64,000 nt of DNA from Stappia sp. (lineage in GTDB: Bacteria; Pseudomonadota; Alphaproteobacteria; Rhizobiales; Stappiaceae). The position numbers and the translations under genes are program-made. The notes under the pieces are model-generated. The model saw nothing but the letters and a program-made list of their open reading frames with translations, did not search any database and was not told the origin of the DNA. The number at the start of each line of letters is the position of its first letter. The stretch's first letter is position 1. The stretch covers positions 2,244,939 through 2,308,938 of the forward strand of contig NZ_CP157793.1 in the NCBI RefSeq assembly GCF_040110915.1, in the 5' to 3' direction. This document shows, one piece after another, positions 59,267 to 64,000 of the stretch.

Positions 59267-60307
59267 TCACGCCAACGCAACCGCCCGACGCAAGCGCCGG
59301 TACTCCAACGGAGAGCATCCCCTCCAGCGACGGAAAGCTCTCGAGAAACTCGCGTGATCCTCGTAGCCGAGCAGCAGGGCGACCTCCATGATGGGCAGGT
59401 TCGTTTCACGCAGAAGGCTGCCCGCGCGCGCGTTTCGGGCAATGGACACGATCTCGCGGTAGGAATACCCCTTCTCCAGAAGCTGCCGCTGCAGGCTCCG
59501 AACGCTGAGGCCGGCCATCCGCGCCGCGCCTTCAATATCCGTCTGTCCGTCGAGAAGGCGAAGGGCCGCGATGGCCGACACGGCACGCGCCGGCTCCGGG
59601 GCGCAGGAAAGCGCGTTGTCGGCGACCACTTCCCGCAAGGTGATGATCTTTGACGTCTCTTCCGCTCTTGGCGTCCGCCGGGCATCGAGATCACAGGGCT
59701 TGAAGGCGATCCCGGTTCCCTTGCAGCCGAAGCGGACGGGAACCTGCACCCGGTTTTCCATCAGGTGGGCGTCATTGTCGCGCCGATAGGGAACCTCGAT
59801 CCGATCCGGCGACCAGCCCGCCCCGAGAAACTGTCTGGCGATGATGATCATCGGGCCGATCAGGTGATCGATATGCTGCACCGCGACCACTCCGGGCCGT
59901 CGTTTGACATGGCGCCAAAGCATCTGCGTTCCGCTTTCAACCAGCTCCAGCCTGCCATGGGAGGCATGGGCCCAAAAGGTCAGATTGTAGCGCCGGATCG
60001 CCCTGCCAAGCGTGTCCGCCTCGGCGCCATAGCGCCCCCAAAGGCCGTACCCCCACGCCTTCCGCATCTCGAACCCGATCTCCAGGCCGAAGGTCCGGTC
60101 GCCAAGTTCGTATCCGCATCGTTCGAACAGAGCGATCATGGCCGGAAGGGGAATCGGGGTCTGCGGTGCCCCGATGACATCCACGGGGAGCCCCGCCCTC
60201 TCGAAAACGCGCCAGAGAGCCTGTTCGCCGGCTCTTTGCTCGAAAAGCAAAGGCAGTGGCCCGAACCCGCTGGCCCTGACGAAGGGTATCGACCCGCGAC
60301 TGCTCAT
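59267..60307 (-). CDS. AraC-family transcriptional regulator (OruR/ArgR-like)
   Basis: A 346-residue regulator with the N-terminal arabinose-binding-like domain of the AraC_N/PF12625 class (MIALFERCGYELGDRTFGLE, LWGRYGAEADTLGRAIRRYN) and a C-terminal two-HTH domain: IEGAARMAGLSVRSLQRQLL and MEVALLLGYEDHASFSRAFR with RRWRGCSPLEYRR. It resembles regulators of amino-acid, choline or steroid catabolism in which a ligand is bound by the N-terminal part. Its promoter should lie in the 238-base gap at 60308-60545. Confidence 0.88.
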   Translation of the reverse strand: MSSRGSIPFVRASGFGPLPLLFEQRAGEQALWRVFERAGLPVDVIGAPQTPIPLPAMIALFERCGYELGDRTFGLEIGFEMRKAWGYGLWGRYGAEADTLGRAIRRYNLTFWAHASHGRLELVESGTQMLWRHVKRRPGVVAVQHIDHLIGPMIIIARQFLGAGWSPDRIEVPYRRDNDAHLMENRVQVPVRFGCKGTGIAFKPCDLDARRTPRAEETSKIITLREVVADNALSCAPEPARAVSAIAALRLLDGQTDIEGAARMAGLSVRSLQRQLLEKGYSYREIVSIARNARAGSLLRETNLPIMEVALLLGYEDHASFSRAFRRWRGCSPLEYRRLRRAVALA

Positions 60308-60545
60308 CGGCCTCCTCGTACCGGAAGTGTATTGGAGAACCCGAGAAGGATCCTCATATCTCTTATCCTGCAGATCAAGTAAAAAACGATCTCAGACTTC
60401 CTGCAGTCCGTGTTTTTCGGAGGATCGAAAATGAGCAAAGGCGCGCCATTGACCCGCAGAATTCGCGGCTCATCCCCTCCCGACCTTCGGAAGGACATAT
60501 CGCTTCAAGAACGTCATACATCCGACTTCAGCGGATGTGACGATT

Positions 60546-61133
60546 TTACTTCTCTGGAACAGGCGCGTCCGGGAAATCATGCCAGCGCCGGATCTTCCAG
60601 CCGTTCGCTTCCTTCACCAGCCAGCCCTCATAGTTGAGGCTGGACACTGCGGTGAAGACCTTGCCGTCCCTGGCGTTGGTCAGAAGTCCGGCGACACTGA
60701 CGTGAGCGGTGTCGGCGGTCTGTTCCAGGAACAGGATGTTCGACATCAGGTGTCTGCGCTGGTTGCCGGATTTGCTGAACTGTTGCATCCGCTTCCGCCA
60801 GAACGTCCGGAAGCCTTCGCCTGTAAAGGACACGGCCCCGGCACCCGGTACCCCGGCGACGAAGACGGCATCGTCCGTGAACAGTTCGAACCAGGCATCG
60901 GCCTCGTGGTTATCGTAGGCGAAGGAATAGGCATAGAGCAGATTGGCAATCGCCAACCGGTCGGCGGCGTCGAAGTCGACGCCCCCGGGATTGTCCTTCG
61001 GCGCGAAGGCCCGAAGCGCCTTGGCGTCCTTGGCGACACTCGCACCTTCCGGCAACGCGGTTTCGGACAGCGCCGGCAGCGGTGCCGATGCGAGCAGGGA
61101 ACCGGCCAGGGCAAGGGGGATGAACTGCTTCAT
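60546..61133 (-). CDS. SnoaL-like (NTF2-fold) periplasmic protein
   Basis: A 195-residue protein with a signal peptide (FIPLALAGSLLASAPLPALS) and an NTF2-like domain: ADRLAIANLLYAYSFAYDNH, AWFELFTDDAVFVAGVPGAG and EGWLVKEANGWKIRRWHDFP, the SnoaL_4 pattern. It might be a dehydratase, isomerase or binding protein; catalytic residues were not identified. It follows the DUF1254 gene on the same strand. Confidence 0.82.
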   Translation of the reverse strand: MKQFIPLALAGSLLASAPLPALSETALPEGASVAKDAKALRAFAPKDNPGGVDFDAADRLAIANLLYAYSFAYDNHEADAWFELFTDDAVFVAGVPGAGAVSFTGEGFRTFWRKRMQQFSKSGNQRRHLMSNILFLEQTADTAHVSVAGLLTNARDGKVFTAVSSLNYEGWLVKEANGWKIRRWHDFPDAPVPEK

Positions 61134-61182
61134 GTCTCTCTCTCATCGCGACGCATCCGGGGAAAGGGTCCGGCTGAACGGA

Positions 61183-61214
61183 AGCGGATCCGACGCCTGG
61201 CGTGCGGATCCGCT
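61183..61214 (-). other. Long intercistronic hairpin
   Basis: AGCGGATCCGACGCC pairs with GGCGTGCGGATCCGCT apart from one bulged G, giving an about 15-bp stem with a one-base loop, between the DUF1254 stop and the SnoaL-like start. Weak T-tract. It may be a terminator or an RNA-processing hairpin that lowers expression of the second gene. Confidence 0.55.
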
Positions 61215-61239
61215 CGTCTGCAGTCTCTTCGGCCGGCTC

Positions 61240-62724
61240 TTATTGTGCCGTTTGAGCCGGGGGCTCGGCGGTCTTCTCACCGACCTTGGTGATCGCCGGA
61301 GGGGCCCATTTTCCGATCAGCACCGAAGGCTTCGGGGCGTAAAGACGCATCGTCACGTTGAACGGACCGTCCGGGGCCGGCAGCCAGTTGGCTTCCCTGT
61401 CCTTGCCGGGGCTCTCATGCTGGAAGTAGAGGTCGAGCGACCCGTCCGGGTTCTTCTGCAGTGGCATCCAGCTTGAAAGGGCGAAGCGGTTCAGGCTGTT
61501 GGCGACCTGATAGCCGTCGTTGTCGTAGATCGTGACGGACCAGAAGGCATTGACCGGCGGAATGTCGGCCGCATCGAAATGCAGGACATAGTCGTTGCTT
61601 CCATCGAGCGCGTTGCCGTCGCCGTCCGTCATGGCGATCGGGTAGACGGCGTCCTCCGGCAGGTTCGCGCCGAGACCGATCTGGGTCATGATCGCCCGCT
61701 TGAGGTAATAGGTGCCGTAGGCGCCCACCGTCTCGACATCCATCGACCACTGGTTCACGACATTCGAGATGCGCGGGCCCTTCCAGGCCATCAGCTTCTG
61801 CGCCGTGACGGGCGCGTCCTTGAGCGCGGACTGCACGACCGGGCTTGCCGCGTCGAAGTCGAAGCTCTCGCCCACCTCGAACCCGAGACGGGCCATGCGC
61901 GCCAGAATCGGTTGGTCGGTGTTGTGCGGCGGCTCGACCTTCATCAGTTCCGCGCCGCGCGTGAAGAACTCCTTGCCGGCCATCGTGTCGACCTGCTTCT
62001 TCGGCGGCGTCGTCGTGTCGACGGTCGGATCCGGCGAGAAGGTCGGCTGGGGAACCGTCTGCCCCCATTTCGACAGCGGCGTGAGCTTCAGGCCGGCCTG
62101 GATCTTGTGAACGGCCTCATAGTCTTCGGGTCCGTCCGTCTTGATCCGACCGATGATCCAGACATGGTTCGTCGGGGCCTTGATGAGTTGGGTGTCCTCG
62201 GGAAGCCCGAGCTTTTCAGCAAAATCCTCTCCAGGATCCGCACCGTCCTCCGGCTTCCAGCCGGGGCCGGCGATCAGAAAGGTCGCGGCCTGCGTGCCCG
62301 TGGTCCGCGATCCCGGCGACGCGAAGACATTCGTCCACATGTCGAGCATCGGCAGGAGGTAGTAGCGCCCGTCGGTGTCGGGCGCGGACATGACCATCGG
62401 TTCCTTCTGGAGATCGAGGAACGTCGACGAATAGAGCGTGTCGAAGTTCGGCCGCACGACCGACTTTTCATCCGCCGTGGGATAGGCGGGAATGTTGTTG
62501 AACCAGTTCTCGTATCCGCCCATGGAGCCCGGACCGGCCTGAATGCTGAGCAATTGCCTGCGCGTCAGGTCCATGGTGATGAGCGGATACAGATAGAGAT
62601 AGGTTTCGACCGCGATCTCGTTCGCTTCCGCCTGAGTGAGGTCCCTCGCCTGTGCGAAACCGCCTCCGGCCATTGTAACGGACGTCGCGAACACGACGCC
62701 TGCAAGTGCCGCCTTGATCTTCAA
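61240..62724 (-). CDS. DUF1254/DUF1214 exported protein
   Basis: A 494-residue protein with signal peptide (AALAGVVFATSVTMAGGGFA) then DUF1254 (AVETYLYLYPLITMDLTRRQ, PTADEKSVVRPNFDTLYSST, YLLPMLDMWTNVFASPGSRT) and C-terminal DUF1214 (NAFWSVTIYDNDGYQVANSL, DREANWLPAPDGPFNVTMRL). Both domains are commonly found together in secreted proteins of unknown function. Length and termini are normal; the C-terminus ends with a short Pro/Ala tail. Confidence 0.93.
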   Translation of the reverse strand: MKIKAALAGVVFATSVTMAGGGFAQARDLTQAEANEIAVETYLYLYPLITMDLTRRQLLSIQAGPGSMGGYENWFNNIPAYPTADEKSVVRPNFDTLYSSTFLDLQKEPMVMSAPDTDGRYYLLPMLDMWTNVFASPGSRTTGTQAATFLIAGPGWKPEDGADPGEDFAEKLGLPEDTQLIKAPTNHVWIIGRIKTDGPEDYEAVHKIQAGLKLTPLSKWGQTVPQPTFSPDPTVDTTTPPKKQVDTMAGKEFFTRGAELMKVEPPHNTDQPILARMARLGFEVGESFDFDAASPVVQSALKDAPVTAQKLMAWKGPRISNVVNQWSMDVETVGAYGTYYLKRAIMTQIGLGANLPEDAVYPIAMTDGDGNALDGSNDYVLHFDAADIPPVNAFWSVTIYDNDGYQVANSLNRFALSSWMPLQKNPDGSLDLYFQHESPGKDREANWLPAPDGPFNVTMRLYAPKPSVLIGKWAPPAITKVGEKTAEPPAQTAQ

Positions 62725-63386
62725 TTTTCATCTCCAGGTCTGAGCTTCGCCCGATATCCCGGACCATCGGCGGCAGCGATTTCACGGGGGGAAAAGGTCG
62801 AAAAAGCCTCGACGCGGCGCGCCGAAACGCTCCCCTTCGATTCCGGAACGCGAAGATCCACCGGCCAGTTGCCGTCTTCTTTCAAACGACATTGCCCAAG
62901 TATCCGAAGCTGCCATCGGGAACCGGTGAGACCGAGTGTGGGCGCAATCGGAGCGGACATGCTTTGCATTTTCCGCCAGCACAACCGTCAGCGCCCGGAT
63001 CGTCTGCAAGCGCCCGCGCGCGAAACGCCGGGAGCGCCGCCGCGGGTCGGGATTTTCGTACATGTGTGGGTCGCGGGTCTCGCGGCAAGCCGCAAGAGGG
63101 AGAGGCCGCCAAGGTGGCACGAGAGACACTTGCGTCAGTCCGCGCCAACGCCGGCGGGCGCCGGGGCGCGGATTGACCCGAACCCGACGTTCGCATATGC
63201 AGATCTCCCGTCCGGCCGGAAGCGCAGCAGAAGAGAAGATCAGCCAGTCGCCTCAACGTCCTGCACCGGCTCAACGCATGATCCCGGCGACCCCGCCGCT
63301 CGGTCAGTTTTCGCGAATTTCAAAAGAACCACTTTCGAGACGGCCGCCTTCTACTTACCTTTACAAAAGGACCAAGGAGGTTGGCT
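62725..63386. other. 660-base divergent intergenic region
   Basis: Between the DUF1254 gene (minus) and the TauD-like gene (plus). No frame has a signature. The right end (63300-63372) is AT-rich and precedes the strong AAGGAGG ribosome site, so the TauD promoter is likely there. Nothing else was recognised. Confidence 0.5.
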
Positions 63387-64000
63387 TTGACGACACATGC
63401 AACAACGCTCCCCCCGATAGATCCGGCCGTTTCCGCCATCGTGACGGCCGCTGGCGGAGAGATCAGGGCACTCGATCCCATCGGCGCCGAGGTGTCGGGG
63501 ATCGACCTGTCCTCCCCCGACGCCCCTTCACCCGAAGTGATCGCCGTGCTGGAACGGGAAATGGCGCGTCGCGGCTTTCTCGTTTTCAGGAACGGGACGC
63601 AGATCGGCCATGAGGATTTCCTGCGCGCCAGCTGCTGGTGGGGCGGCCGGGAATTGCACAGCACCCATGGCGTTCATCCGCAGACGCCCGGCGGCAACCG
63701 CCACATCTTCCGCCTGTCGAACGACGAGCGCCACGGCATCCCCGATGTTGGCCCGCAATGGCACAACGACGGGAGTTTCCTGCCCGCCACGTTTTCCCAT
63801 TCGGGCTATCACATCATTCGTCCGGCCGAGAACGGCGGCGGCACGCATTTCGCGCATCAGGGGCTTGCCTTTCAGGCGCTGCCGAAAGAGCGACAGGACC
63901 GCTGGCGGCGCCTGTCGTCGGTGAATTCCACCTCGGGCGTCGTGCACCCGCTGGTGCATGAGCACCCGCTCACCGGGCAGGCCTGCATCTGGCTGCATCT
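63387..64000 (+). CDS. TauD/TfdA-type Fe(II)/2-oxoglutarate dioxygenase, N-terminal part (3' end outside window)
   Basis: At least 204 residues. It starts at TTG 63387, six bases after a perfect AAGGAGG ribosome site; the next codons give TTHATTLPPIDPAVSAIVTA. The TauD fold appears in IGAEVSGIDLSSPDAPSPEV, RRGFLVFRNGTQIGHEDFLR and the iron-binding HxD motif WHNDGSF (H126, D128), followed by HSGYHIIRPAENGGGTHFAH. The distal His and the 2-oxoglutarate Arg lie beyond the window end. Substrate unknown (sulfonates or related compounds in the family). Confidence 0.88.
   Translation, partial: MTTHATTLPPIDPAVSAIVTAAGGEIRALDPIGAEVSGIDLSSPDAPSPEVIAVLEREMARRGFLVFRNGTQIGHEDFLRASCWWGGRELHSTHGVHPQTPGGNRHIFRLSNDERHGIPDVGPQWHNDGSFLPATFSHSGYHIIRPAENGGGTHFAHQGLAFQALPKERQDRWRRLSSVNSTSGVVHPLVHEHPLTGQACIWLH

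Noticed and set aside
61579..63390. 603-codon open frame on the plus strand
   Set aside because: Antisense to the DUF1254 gene and running over the intergenic region; no signature.

Overview
The window looks like an alphaproteobacterial chromosome, probably Hyphomicrobiales or Rhodobacterales, carrying one long prophage of about 48.8 kb. Support comes from high GC, tail genes like those of the Rhodobacter gene transfer agent (GTA), a GTTC-N7-GTTC LexA box, DUF2924/DUF6127/DUF3489/DUF7220-type families and a btaAB betaine-lipid operon. Lineage below class level is inference.

Layout. Bases 2-643 are the end of a chromosomal histidine kinase. The prophage runs from about 650 to 49440. On the minus strand, read from high to low coordinates, 23.9 to 0.66 kb is the late operon: small and large terminase, gpW, portal, a gpT-like major capsid protein, DUF2190, head-tail proteins, tail terminator, tail tube, a tail chaperone with a probable -1 frameshift product, tape measure, four GTA-like baseplate proteins, a DUF2793 protein, holin candidate, M15 endolysin and a nested spanin pair. 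Bases 24.0-25.1 kb hold two plus-strand genes. On the minus strand 40.2 to 25.1 kb is the early/replication operon: two unknown genes behind an SOS-type operator, a sigma-like factor, RecA/Sak4-like ATPase, SSB-like protein, Fe-S nuclease, RecD-like helicase, primase-helicase with an iteron-like cluster, RuvC-like resolvase and two DNA methyltransferases. Bases 40.5-42.9 kb carry a plus-strand serine-recombinase module.

Three plus-strand, visibly AT-richer cassettes interrupt or flank this plan. (1) 14.4-16.1 kb: an RNase H-like-fold protein, a eukaryotic-type Ser/Thr kinase and a 57-residue basic protein, translationally coupled. (2) 18.5-19.8 kb: one helix-turn-helix/ParA fusion with twin palindromic operators, sitting exactly where the prohead protease should be, so the capsid gene lacks its usual 5' part. 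(3) 43.0-49.3 kb: ribbon-helix-helix regulator, C5 cytosine methyltransferase, MORC-like ATPase, Z1 helicase-like protein and PD-(D/E)XK protein, an R-M-like defence operon. All three could be expressed in the lysogen because they run against the late genes; cassette 1 and the SOS-linked gene pair at 38.0-40.2 kb are the best candidates for undescribed systems.

Bases 49.5-64 kb are ordinary chromosome: tRNA-Ser(GCU) with its terminator, a secreted nuclease-like protein, a Sel1-like protein, tandem DUF2147 proteins, a glutathione S-transferase, a GNAT acetyltransferase, btaB-btaA, gatB, an outer-membrane beta-barrel, an AraC-type regulator, a SnoaL-like protein, a DUF1254 protein and the start of a TauD-type dioxygenase. 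No CRISPR array, IS element or rRNA was seen. All functional names rest on reading motifs by eye; no database search was run.
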